From Calditrichia bacterium (GTDB taxonomy: Bacteria; Calditrichota; Calditrichia; RBG-13-44-9; J075): DNA of 64,000 nucleotides. Every line of letters starts with the position of its first letter. The first letter of the stretch is position 1. The DNA lies in NCBI GenBank assembly GCA_028284905.1, contig JANQQU010000064.1, forward strand, positions 124,001-188,000, in the 5' to 3' direction. A program made the translations under genes and the position numbers. The notes under the pieces were generated by a model. That model saw nothing but the letters and a program-made list of their open reading frames with translations. It was not told the DNA's origin and searched no databases. This document shows positions 36,583 to 45,014 of this stretch, piece after piece.

Positions 36583-37128
36583 CTAATCCTCGAAACTTTC
36601 CTCTAACTCAACCCCTAATCCATCTGCCAGGCGATTAACAAATGCATAATACCCGGCGACCTGATTGATATCAAGAATATCAGCATCGGCAAAACCGGCC
36701 TGGCGTAAATCTTCCACATCCTCGCGAACCATCTCCCATGGTTCGATCGTTAATTTTGCGACATAATCAAGCATTGCCCGATCGTTTGCTGCCAGCGTGG
36801 CCTGTTGATAGTCCTTCTTTAGTTGCTGCACCAAATTATCATCTTTTGTAAGCCGACGGAGGCCCGCTCCGTGATGTGCCATTCAGTAATGACATTTGTT
36901 GATACTGGAAACGACCACTGCAATCATTTCCCGCTGCGTGCGGCTGAGGCCGGATTTTCCGCGCATCAAGGTTTTATAAAACTCGAAATGCCTGGTAAGG
37001 GAAGGAGGATTGAGGCTGTGAATCTTAAGGATGTTATCGACGATACCCTCACTATTGGTAAGCTTATCGTAAAGCGCTTTCAGTTTTCCGCTGGCATCCG
37101 TTTCATTGATCATTTTAATCCAGGCCAT
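36583..37128 (-). CDS. AhpD-like peroxidase-related protein, candidate selenoprotein (in-frame TGA)
   Basis: Two abutting minus-strand frames (36883-37128 and 36583-36882) are in the same phase and split by one TGA at 36883-36885. Together they give a 181-residue AhpD/carboxymuconolactone-decarboxylase-type protein of the usual length. The join reads NKCHY-TGA-MAHHGAG; in the family this is CHYC followed by HHG, so the TGA replaces the second Cys of the CxxC redox centre, at residue 82. Ten nt after the TGA a 6-bp stem ACGGAG/CTCCGT with loop CGGGC fits a bacterial SECIS. I therefore read it as a CxxU selenoprotein that reduces peroxides. The ATG has AAGGA 7 nt upstream. A nonsense mutation is the alternative. 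Confidence 0.78.
36856..36872 (-). promoter_or_regulatory. Putative bacterial SECIS hairpin
   Basis: ACGGAG and CTCCGT pair perfectly around the 5-nt loop CGGGC. The stem starts 10 nt and the loop 16 nt after the in-frame TGA, and the loop has G in its second position, matching the known shape of bacterial SECIS elements. Confidence 0.6.
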
Positions 37129-37236
37129 GATTGATCCTTCTTGTTAGGTGAGGTGAAGAAGTGAGTGAAAATGAGCAAATGGGCAAATGGGCAAATGAAC
37201 AACTCTGAACTTTGAACGCTAAACTCTGAACTCCAT

Positions 37237-38268
37237 TCACTCTTCTGTTGGATAGAGTACTTCCAGCAATACGTCGCCGATCATTTGGAGGCTTTGCGGG
37301 CTGCATTTATCCGGCGTGTCTGCAGTGGTATGCCAGTATTCATAATCAAAATCGATAATGTCTATTACCGGAATGCCTTTTTCCAGAAATGGGTAATGAT
37401 CGTCGATAATTGGGTCTGAGAGTGAATCTGAAAAAACGTCAAGATTTAATTTGCGAGCGGCCTTCCAAACCCGATCGACCACCTGCGGCGCGTAATAATT
37501 AGAGTAGGCTTCCTTTTTGATCTTCAGATCTTTATCCCCGATCATATCGAGCAAAATACCGTATCGGGGGCGATAGGAAGTTTGGGTATTGGCAAAATGA
37601 TTAGCGCCGATACAGAAGGGCATCAGGGAATCACTGTCTATGGCAGCGCCGTAATCTCCGGCATCTTCCAGATCAAAGAGGATAATATCGACCCCGAAAT
37701 CCAGAGGAAACTGCTCGAGGATACGCGCCATTTCCAATAATACCGCAACCCCGGAAGCGCCATCATTTGCGCCGGGAACCGGCTGGTCGTGCAATGTGCT
37801 GTCCGGATCTTTATCAGCGAATTGCCGGGTATCCCAATGGGCGCATAACATGACCCGATAATTGAGTTTCGGTGTAAGGTTAAAAGAGGCGACAATATTT
37901 CTACCATCATATACAATGCTGCTGTCTCTTTTATCGGTATAATTGAAACGGTTTTCAACCACGCGATCGCTAAATTTGCCGAGTTCGGAAACGAGAAAAT
38001 CTCCACAGGCTTTATGCCCCGGTGAACCGGGAAATCGCGGTCCAAAATCGCATTGTTGTTCAAGATATTGAAATGCACGGTTTCCGTCGAAAACAGGTGC
38101 TGCAAAAGGATTAAAAACATACAGCAAAACCGCGAGTAACAAGATAAGGGAAACTGCCAGAGATATGAGCATCCGCCGGGAGAGTAATGGTGCTTGCTTT
38201 TTCGGGCTCGCTTTTTTAGAAGGGCGGGGTGTTGGCTTACTTGCCTTGCGGGAGGGCTTTCGTTTCAT
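37237..38268 (-). CDS. Membrane-anchored M28 family peptidase / glutaminyl cyclase-like
   Basis: This 343-residue protein has a very basic N-terminus (residues 1-30), one membrane helix (about 33-50) and a zinc-hydrolase domain. Candidate metal ligands appear in order: His in LCAHWDTR, Asp in PGANDGASG, acids in FDLEDAGD, Asp in LLDMIGDKD and His in YWHTTADTPD. The final WHTTADT and the LLDMIG segments resemble bacterial glutaminyl-peptide cyclotransferases within M28; an aminopeptidase role is equally possible. It lies 20 bp after the HAD phosphatase gene and 108 bp before the AhpD-like gene. Confidence 0.82.
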   Translation of the reverse strand: MKRKPSRKASKPTPRPSKKASPKKQAPLLSRRMLISLAVSLILLLAVLLYVFNPFAAPVFDGNRAFQYLEQQCDFGPRFPGSPGHKACGDFLVSELGKFSDRVVENRFNYTDKRDSSIVYDGRNIVASFNLTPKLNYRVMLCAHWDTRQFADKDPDSTLHDQPVPGANDGASGVAVLLEMARILEQFPLDFGVDIILFDLEDAGDYGAAIDSDSLMPFCIGANHFANTQTSYRPRYGILLDMIGDKDLKIKKEAYSNYYAPQVVDRVWKAARKLNLDVFSDSLSDPIIDDHYPFLEKGIPVIDIIDFDYEYWHTTADTPDKCSPQSLQMIGDVLLEVLYPTEE

Positions 38269-38288
38269 AATATTCGATCCGGTTGCTG

Positions 38289-38960
38289 CTAAAGATTTTC
38301 AAATAATAAGTTGCGAACATCGTGTAGTGATTCGGCAATATAATAGGCTATTTCACGAATTTCCGGTGTGGGCATTACCTGATCCGGCACCATAATTGGA
38401 TACATCCCGGCGGCATGGGCACCGCGGATGCCCGGCATGGAATCTTCCAGAACGGCGCAATAAGCAGGGGGCATGTTTAATTTCCCGGCAGCGGTTAGAA
38501 AAATATCCGGTGCCGGTTTTCCATTTTCAATTTGATCGCCACAAACAACTGCATCGAATTGCGATAGCAGCTCGATTTTACGAAGTTTTTCCAGTGCTAC
38601 TTCTGCGCGCGTCGATGTCGCCACGGCGCGGGGAATACCTGCGTCCACCAATGCCGTGATCAATTCTCGTGCTCCGGATTTCACCGGAATGCCATTTTTC
38701 CGAAAATATTCTGCAGAGAGGTTTACGCGCCTACCGCGAATATCCTTGAATGGAAAATCTTCCCCAAATACTTCTTTTAAGACCCGCTCGGAATCTTCGA
38801 CTTTAATACCGACGATACGGGCATAATCTTTTTCCTGAAGGTCATAGCCCCATTCGCTGGTTGCCTGAAACCAGGCCTGACGAGCGACTCGTTCAGAATC
38901 GATGATCAGGCCATCCATATCAAAAATAACTGCCTTAATTATCGCTTGCGGAAGCGCCAT
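38289..38960 (-). CDS. HAD family phosphatase (beta-phosphoglucomutase-like)
   Basis: This 223-residue cytoplasmic HAD hydrolase has motif I FDMDGLIIDS (nucleophile Asp and +2 Asp), motif II ATSTR, Lys in NGKPAPDIF and motif IV LEDSMPGIRGA. The helical cap between motifs I and II marks subclass I, as in phosphoglycolate phosphatase and beta-phosphoglucomutase. The ATG has AAGGACGG upstream and lies inside the end of the small upstream gene (26-bp overlap). Substrate not predictable. Confidence 0.88.
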   Translation of the reverse strand: MALPQAIIKAVIFDMDGLIIDSERVARQAWFQATSEWGYDLQEKDYARIVGIKVEDSERVLKEVFGEDFPFKDIRGRRVNLSAEYFRKNGIPVKSGARELITALVDAGIPRAVATSTRAEVALEKLRKIELLSQFDAVVCGDQIENGKPAPDIFLTAAGKLNMPPAYCAVLEDSMPGIRGAHAAGMYPIMVPDQVMPTPEIREIAYYIAESLHDVRNLLFENL

Positions 38961-39138
38961 TATTGCCGTCCTTATAAAAATTTACCAGAAATTGACTTTC
39001 GCTTGGGGTAAGATCAAAACGAAATGTGACCTGATTTATCAACGCTGCAATGGGCGTGTCGGGGGTTTCCTTCAGTTTCTCCGAAATCCACTGAACCGCA
39101 TTTTTTATCGACTGATTTTTCGGCATTATATTGCTCAT
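38935..39138 (-). CDS. Small conserved-looking hypothetical protein
   Basis: This 67-residue protein has a strong ribosome site (GGAGG 7 nt before ATG) and overlaps the HAD gene start by 26 bp, so coupled translation is likely. It is mostly helical with a pattern PIAALINQVTFRFDLTPSESQFLVNFY that resembles a small helix-turn-helix or helical-bundle domain. No membrane segment or Cys. I do not recognise a family. The coding call rests on the ribosome site, codon use and placement. Confidence 0.65.
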   Translation of the reverse strand: MSNIMPKNQSIKNAVQWISEKLKETPDTPIAALINQVTFRFDLTPSESQFLVNFYKDGNNGASASDN

Positions 39139-39240
39139 GATTTATCCTCCATCGTAAATAGATAAATTTATGATCCGGGTGAACCCTTTTAAGTATTAAT
39201 TTTGCCGAGAGGTTCCACTCGGGTGAAAATTCCCGATCTA

Positions 39241-40416
39241 TCAGTAACTAAGTACCAGGGTTGTGTGCAGTGCCATCCCATCAATCATAGCATCTTCATC
39301 AATTTTGAAGCGGGGGTCATGACACATGTAAATGACATCCTTGGCCGGGTTATGGATGCCGAGAAAAACAAAACAGCCGGGAATCTTTTCAGTGTAAAAA
39401 GCAAAATCTTCGCCGCCAAGCACCGGTGTTTCCGGATAGATGACATTATCCTCACCGACGATCTCTGCGGTAGCGGCACGCGATCGTTGAACGGATTCCG
39501 GATGGTTAAAGGTAACCGGGTATCCATCCTCATAATCAAATGTGCTGGTAGCGCCATGGCTTTGGCAAATACCAGCCAGCAGATTTTCCAGTCGCTCGCG
39601 GATCATCTTTTGCACCGGTTTGCGGAAGGTGCGAACTGTACCGGTGATGCTGATGGTTTGCGGAATAACATTATGGGTGCTGCCGCCATGAAATTCAGTT
39701 ATTGATACAACTGCGGAGTCGAGAGGGTCAGTGTTTCTACTGATAATCGATTGGGCGGCATTAACATATTGCGCCCCGATAACGATTGGATCTATGGTAC
39801 TTTGAGGCACTGCTGCATGGCCGCCCTTACCAGTGATCGTGATTCGGAAAACATCCGGTTGACCGAGGGCAGGACCTTCGCAGATGCTGAATTTTCCCAC
39901 ATCACTCAGGGGCCAAACGTGCAGGCCGAAAATTTCATCGACGCCATCAAGGGCGCCATCGGCAATCATGGCCGGTGCCCCGCCGGGGAGATTCTCTTCA
40001 TTGGGTTGAAAAATGAACCGGACATTCACCGATAAATGGTCTTTTAAGCGGCTGATTACCCGGGCAGCGCCGATTAGCATTGCGGTATGCGAATCGTGCC
40101 CACACATATGCGCTTTCCCATCAAACAGGGATTTATACGGCAGGTCGCTCATTTCCTGCATGGGGAGCGCATCCATATCTGCGCGGAGGGCAATGCGCTT
40201 TGTTGCACCGGGGATATCAAGATCGCCGACAACACCGGTTTTTCCGATGCCGGTTTTAACAGTCAGGCCAAGCTTTTTCAGTTCGGTAGCAGCAATGTTG
40301 GCTGTGCGGGTCACCTCAAATCCGATTTCCGGATGTTGATGAATATCGCGGCGAATACGGACGATATCCGGAAAATTCTCTCTACAAAGTGCTTTAATTT
40401 CGGATTGAAGGGACAT
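39241..40416 (-). CDS. M20 family amidohydrolase (hippurate / N-acyl amino acid hydrolase type)
   Basis: This 391-residue cytoplasmic di-metal enzyme removes acyl groups from N-acyl amino acids or similar conjugates. Motifs: RRDIHQHPEIGFE near residue 23, RADMDALPMQE, MCGHDSHTAMLIGAA with Cys and His ligands, FQPNEENLPGGA with the catalytic Glu pair, a dimerisation domain around 175-290, and LGGEDFAFY near the end. The ATG has AAAGGAG 7 nt upstream. The exact substrate (hippurate, indole-acetyl amino acid, N-acetyl-diaminopimelate) cannot be fixed. Confidence 0.9.
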   Translation of the reverse strand: MSLQSEIKALCRENFPDIVRIRRDIHQHPEIGFEVTRTANIAATELKKLGLTVKTGIGKTGVVGDLDIPGATKRIALRADMDALPMQEMSDLPYKSLFDGKAHMCGHDSHTAMLIGAARVISRLKDHLSVNVRFIFQPNEENLPGGAPAMIADGALDGVDEIFGLHVWPLSDVGKFSICEGPALGQPDVFRITITGKGGHAAVPQSTIDPIVIGAQYVNAAQSIISRNTDPLDSAVVSITEFHGGSTHNVIPQTISITGTVRTFRKPVQKMIRERLENLLAGICQSHGATSTFDYEDGYPVTFNHPESVQRSRAATAEIVGEDNVIYPETPVLGGEDFAFYTEKIPGCFVFLGIHNPAKDVIYMCHDPRFKIDEDAMIDGMALHTTLVLSY

Positions 40417-40587
40417 TTTAGACTCCTTTATCTTAACATTTGGATCGCCTGCTGAACAGGCGCTGATATTTTCATAAATTATTGAAGCGCCCTGGTTTGT
40501 GCAAGGTCAGTTTGATACAATTAGAAAAAGGAATAAACGGGATTTCCGGATATTCCTTTCAGTGATTTCAAAGTTTGGGAAAATAGA

Positions 40588-41139
40588 TCAGCGGCGATTC
40601 TCCACATCGCCACGTGGTGGGTTTTCCAATTGTTCCTGCCGTTTACGCCGTTCCAGTTCAAGTTCGTCGGCAGACCAGATGTCATCTTTAACCTGGCAAT
40701 AGTTTGCTTGAAAACATCCCGGGCAGTCACCACTGCAACCGTCAATATAATACTGCCATCCCTGGGGGATCAGCGGAAACTCTTCAAAAAGTAATGTTTC
40801 GGCCAGGTAGCGATAGGCAATTCGCTCCGGCAGCGATTCCACTAATTGGTAAATAAAACCGTGGTTACGCAGCTCGGTTAGCAGTGAATGATATTTCTCT
40901 TTCAGCTGATTATCATTTAGCATTTGAGCGGGAGGATAGTCAACCGGATCGATATTAAGAATTTGATATATCGGCTTTTCCGGCGTTTTCTGAAGCGATA
41001 GTACGTTCTTCAGGAATTTGTTTTCTGTTAAGGGATCAATATCTTCAAAATGATCGCTGTAGCCATCCTTCAGCAAAATCTTTGCTTTAAGGAGCAAATT
41101 CTCCTGAATTAACGCTTCTGTCTTTTGCTTCTGTGACAT
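40588..41139 (-). CDS. Hypothetical protein with a four-cysteine cluster
   Basis: This 183-residue protein has a helical N-terminal half rich in Lys/Glu and a compact cysteine motif Cys135-X3-Cys139-X2-Cys142-X5-Cys148 within DGCSGDCPGCFQANYC, which could hold a metal or an iron-sulfur centre. The tail is strongly charged. No signal peptide. A strong AGGAGG site precedes the ATG, so it is a real gene. It lies between a transglutaminase-like gene and an M20 gene on the same strand. I do not recognise a family. Confidence 0.75.
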   Translation of the reverse strand: MSQKQKTEALIQENLLLKAKILLKDGYSDHFEDIDPLTENKFLKNVLSLQKTPEKPIYQILNIDPVDYPPAQMLNDNQLKEKYHSLLTELRNHGFIYQLVESLPERIAYRYLAETLLFEEFPLIPQGWQYYIDGCSGDCPGCFQANYCQVKDDIWSADELELERRKRQEQLENPPRGDVENRR

Positions 41140-41229
41140 GGTATCCTCCTGATTCGCAAAAATGATAGTTCCTGTTTAAGGATAATCATTTTTAGAATTT
41201 TATCAAATAGCTGGGTGGAGGATTTTTTT

Positions 41230-42498
41230 TTAATTTCCACGATATCCAAGTAATGCCTGATAATTGCTACCCGGTTTGTACTTGGCAAACACGGTTATTT
41301 CCCTGCCGCTGATGGGAACTTCTCCCAGGAAGATATTGTCTTCCAGCATTAACTCGTACCATTGTTCATCGATAACAACCGCAACTTCGAATGCCTTCGG
41401 CGCTTCAATTTTAAACGTCTGGGTAGATCCACGCGGCAAGTTTTTTTGAAGCGGACTGTGTAGATAAACATTTTTCTCAGAAAATACACCATAACTGGTG
41501 GGAAATTCGCGGAGGTTGGTTTGAGATGCGTTGGTATTTACCAGATATTCTAATGCCCAGGCATAGCTGCCGGGATCGCTGCTATGTTTGCTGAAAATTT
41601 GTAGTTTGTAATCACCAGCTGCCGGAAAAGTTGCGAAAATGGCATAATGATCACCTTCCCGCTGAATAAATGTATAATCTCCTTGAAGGCGGCGGCGATT
41701 TTGTTCCAGTGCAGCGGAGAGCAATACATCATCCGGTGCGCCGATTATAATTTTTACCAGTCCGTCGGACTGGATTGTGTTTTGACGATGGCTTATGACT
41801 GATAAATTATTGATGAAAAATGTCGGACGGAGATAAACCAGTGCTTCGTAATCGCGTAATGTAATTGGATTACTTAACAGCTGCCAGCGCGGGTTTTCCG
41901 GAAAATGATCGTAAATAAATTTTTCCGGTGGAGTGAGGTAATAATATTCCTGAAACCGCCGGACAAATTCGCCGCCCCCGGTGACATAGCCGGCACCCCA
42001 GGTGGGATCCAGCAAGTACCACTTTCCATTTAAGCGCGCTGCGTTCCAGGCATGGTTGCTTTGCCCCGGGCGAATACGATTACCAACGCTGTAGCCATAT
42101 CCTTTTGAGTATCCGGTTACTTTCACAACGGTCAGTCCCGCAGCATCCGCCAATCCTTTAAACAAACCGCTATACCCTTCACAGACAGCCTTTCCACTCT
42201 TTAACACCCCATCTGCACTGAGGTCGCCATAGCGCCCGGAAAAGTAACCTTCAGTATCATAAGAGATGTTGTGGGTAACCCAACGGAAAATTGCCCGCAG
42301 TTTTTCATCCTCGCTACTGGCGGGAGCAGTGAGATAATCTGCAAGGGTCTGGATAGAGCGAAGCGCATTTTCTGGAGCGTTGAGCGCATGTGCATCGATT
42401 GCGGAATAGTCTTTCTCAGAAAATTCGGTCGCGGCATTAATAGTCAGAAATAATGTCAGAATGGTGAAAATAATAATGGTTAGAAAAATACTTTTCAT
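41230..42498 (-). CDS. Secreted transglutaminase-like (KY-type) protein
   Basis: This 422-residue exported protein has a signal peptide (about residues 1-22) and a transglutaminase-like cysteine-protease fold with catalytic Cys106 (GKAVCEGYSGLF), His149 (SNHAWNAARLNG) and Asp164 (YLLDPTWGAG). The sequence pattern is closest to the kyphoscoliosis-peptidase group. The C-terminal half (about 210-422) is beta-rich with two KY-like modules. It may crosslink or cut envelope proteins. Found in many free-living bacteria without known role. Confidence 0.85.
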   Translation of the reverse strand: MKSIFLTIIIFTILTLFLTINAATEFSEKDYSAIDAHALNAPENALRSIQTLADYLTAPASSEDEKLRAIFRWVTHNISYDTEGYFSGRYGDLSADGVLKSGKAVCEGYSGLFKGLADAAGLTVVKVTGYSKGYGYSVGNRIRPGQSNHAWNAARLNGKWYLLDPTWGAGYVTGGGEFVRRFQEYYYLTPPEKFIYDHFPENPRWQLLSNPITLRDYEALVYLRPTFFINNLSVISHRQNTIQSDGLVKIIIGAPDDVLLSAALEQNRRRLQGDYTFIQREGDHYAIFATFPAAGDYKLQIFSKHSSDPGSYAWALEYLVNTNASQTNLREFPTSYGVFSEKNVYLHSPLQKNLPRGSTQTFKIEAPKAFEVAVVIDEQWYELMLEDNIFLGEVPISGREITVFAKYKPGSNYQALLGYRGN

Positions 42499-42655
42499 TG
42501 AAATATTCCATGATAAATGATTGCTTGATTCTTCCCTGATACCGCGCTGCGCTCAACAGCAACGTTCAGCGCAGCGTATTATTAAATTCTATGAAAAGCA
42601 TGAAAAATTGTTTCAATCCAACCTGAGACTTTTGGTGCATTGCCGGCAGCCCAGG

Positions 42656-43198
42656 CTAATTTTGAGATTTTAATGTATCTGTTACGGTACCGCAGTGGAG
42701 CATCTTATCACCAAAGTAAGGATTGTAAATTTTACTGGAATTACTCAACCAGTCGCCCCCGGAATTGTCGAAAGCCATTGGACAGTGTTGCACATAAACG
42801 GGGGAATCCATTGGGCCAAAAGCTTTCACTCGGTCAATAAAAGTCTCGGAAAGATCGAGAAACTCCTCGCGCTGTGCTTCAATATCTTCCGCTGCAATCA
42901 TGTTTGATACAGCTACTTCCGCGGCCTTCATGCGTTGTTGCCAGCTATTATCTGAAGATGGCGGTAGCGAATCGCGGGGAATTTCCTTCAGGCATTTGCT
43001 TAATTGCCGGCCCATCTCGATAACCCGTTGGGCATCCCCGGCAACCATGGCATCCTTCAGCTTAAAATATTCATCGACGGCTTTGCTGAACTGGGAATGA
43101 AAGCTGCCTGCTGCATTTTCCATTGCCGGTTGATTCTCTCCACAGCCTATCAGACCGATGAAGAGACAACCCCAGAGAAATTTCCAAAGAATTTTCAT
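42656..43198 (-). CDS. DUF3347-type lipoprotein, possible metal binding
   Basis: This 180-residue lipoprotein has lipobox LIGC ending at Cys19, a helical middle and a C-terminal motif region: VQHCPMAFDNSGGDWLS, NPYFGDKML and HCGTV. This is the pattern seen in DUF3347 and at the end of some copper/silver efflux fusion proteins, where Cys, Met and His may bind metal. Unlike CusB relatives it has no efflux partner here. It follows the aldehyde dehydrogenase gene by 20 bp. Confidence 0.78.
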   Translation of the reverse strand: MKILWKFLWGCLFIGLIGCGENQPAMENAAGSFHSQFSKAVDEYFKLKDAMVAGDAQRVIEMGRQLSKCLKEIPRDSLPPSSDNSWQQRMKAAEVAVSNMIAAEDIEAQREEFLDLSETFIDRVKAFGPMDSPVYVQHCPMAFDNSGGDWLSNSSKIYNPYFGDKMLHCGTVTDTLKSQN

Positions 43199-43218
43199 TG
43201 TTCCTTACCCTGATTTAG

Positions 43219-44811
43219 TTAAATGCTGTCTTTACTATACTCACCGTTAACAATGCGCCAAATGCCTAATGGATTCGCGCTCTTCAACGCATCCGGCAGC
43301 AGGCTGTCCGGTAAGCCCTGAAAAGTTACCGGGCGCATGAAACGACGAATGGCGGTCATTCCAACAGAGGTCGTGCCCGGCGCTGTTGTAGCTGGATACG
43401 GACCGCCATGATGCATGGCATAAGATACTTCCACACCGGTCGGAAAGCCGTTAAAGATCAGGCGACCAACTTTCTCGCGAAGATGATTGAATAGTTGCCC
43501 AGCATCTTCAAGCTCTTTCTCAGTCGCGTGAACAGTCGCGGTAAGATTACCTTCCAAATGGGAAATCGCCTCGTTAAGCGATTGCGTATCCTTACAGGTA
43601 ACAAATAAAGTAACCGGGCCAAAATGTTCGGTTTGTAATTGCGGATCAGCAATAAAATTGTCAACATCCGTCGCCATGACGGTGTTGCTGTAGCTGAAGA
43701 AATCCCGCCCTTCCAGCGCTTCTCCACCGGCAAGGGTATTGACACCGTCTCTGCCTCGGGTCGTTTCTACTGTTGATGCCAATGCTTTCTCTATACCGGC
43801 ATTGAGCAGCACGCATTCCGGTTTGCCCTTCATTTGTGACGCGGTGTTTTCGATAAGTGTTTCGCTCTCCGGCGTATCCATGACAAAGATCAGTCCGGGA
43901 TTCGTACAGAATTGTCCGGACCCGAGGGTGACGGAATTCGCCAGACCTTCAGCCAAAGCATCACCACGCTCCTTGATTGCCCCCGGTAAAATAACGACCG
44001 GATTGATGCTACCCATTTCCGCAAAAACCGGAATCGGGGTCGGGCGTTGGGCGGCAGTGTCTGCCAGGGCGCGGCCACCGCGCAGAGAGCCGGTAAATCC
44101 TACCGCTGCCAGTTGTGGATGTTTGACGAGGTTTTGCCCGGATTCGATCGTCCGTCCTTGTACGAGGGAAAAGAAACCAGCCGGGAATCCGCAGGCTTTG
44201 ATGGCATTGCCAATTGCCCGGGCAACCAGCTCCGACGTTGCCGGATGACTGGGATGCGCTTTAACAATGACCGGGCAACCGGCCGCGAAGGCCGAAGCGG
44301 TATCGCCGCCGGCAACACTGAATGCCAGGGGAAAATTGCTGGCACCAAAGACCGCGACCGGGCCGATAGGAATCTGCATACGGCGAATATCCGGGCGGGG
44401 GAGCGGTTTACGATCCGGCAACGCGGTGTCAATAATCGCATCGATGTAAGAGCCTTCCCGAATCAGTTTGGCAAATGCCCGTAACTGTCCGGTGGTTCTG
44501 CCCCGCTCACCGGTAAAGCGGGGAATGCCAAGGCCGGCTTCCATATCAGCCGTTTCCAGCAGCTCATCGCCGAGTGCTTCAATTTCATCCGCGGCTTTTT
44601 CGAGGAACCCAGCCAGTTTTTCTGCGGAAAAATTCCGGGTTATCTGGAAAGCGTCAGCAGCAGCAGAGACTGCCTGGTCAATTTCTTCGGCGGTTGCATT
44701 GTAAAACTTTACTTCACCTGCAGCTTTCGTACGCGGATTTATGCTGGTGAAATCCGCTTCGCCACTAGCCGTCCAGCGGCCAGCTATAAAATGTTTTCCG
44801 GTTAATGCCAT
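43219..44811 (-). CDS. Aldehyde dehydrogenase, alpha-ketoglutaric semialdehyde type
   Basis: This 530-residue NAD(P)-dependent enzyme has catalytic Cys302 (GSGQFCTNPG) and Glu265 (FAEMGSINPVV), with cofactor motifs FGASNFPLAF and VGFTGSLRGGRAL. The length, the C-terminal TSVGMTAIRRFMRPV and the motif set match alpha-ketoglutaric semialdehyde (2,5-dioxovalerate) dehydrogenases, which finish oxidative galacturonate, glucarate or pentose breakdown. The pectin-type enzymes in this window could supply such sugars, but no intermediate pathway gene is present. The ATG has AAGGAG 8 nt upstream. Confidence 0.87.
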   Translation of the reverse strand: MALTGKHFIAGRWTASGEADFTSINPRTKAAGEVKFYNATAEEIDQAVSAAADAFQITRNFSAEKLAGFLEKAADEIEALGDELLETADMEAGLGIPRFTGERGRTTGQLRAFAKLIREGSYIDAIIDTALPDRKPLPRPDIRRMQIPIGPVAVFGASNFPLAFSVAGGDTASAFAAGCPVIVKAHPSHPATSELVARAIGNAIKACGFPAGFFSLVQGRTIESGQNLVKHPQLAAVGFTGSLRGGRALADTAAQRPTPIPVFAEMGSINPVVILPGAIKERGDALAEGLANSVTLGSGQFCTNPGLIFVMDTPESETLIENTASQMKGKPECVLLNAGIEKALASTVETTRGRDGVNTLAGGEALEGRDFFSYSNTVMATDVDNFIADPQLQTEHFGPVTLFVTCKDTQSLNEAISHLEGNLTATVHATEKELEDAGQLFNHLREKVGRLIFNGFPTGVEVSYAMHHGGPYPATTAPGTTSVGMTAIRRFMRPVTFQGLPDSLLPDALKSANPLGIWRIVNGEYSKDSI

Positions 44812-45014
44812 CTGTCTCGCTCCTTTGCTGATCTCGAATGAAAAAGTGGTATGTGGATGAATATTAATTACATGCCTATTTATTTCAATAAAAATTGATT
44901 TTGTCGCTAGCCTTAATTTTAAGGTGCATGATCATTTATTGCAACTATCGAGTTACTTTGACAAGTTATTTTTGAACTATTGCTTATCGGGTAATGCTAA
45001 GATGCTTTTTGCAG

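Noticed and set aside
36883-37128. Reading the two AhpD-like fragments as two separate small genes
   Set aside because: They share one phase, are split by a single TGA at a conserved redox position, and together match the full length and order of one domain. The second part has no ribosome site of its own.
43739-44484. Several frames antisense to the aldehyde dehydrogenase
   Set aside because: These are shadows caused by the GC-rich codon pattern of the real gene, whose catalytic residues are complete.
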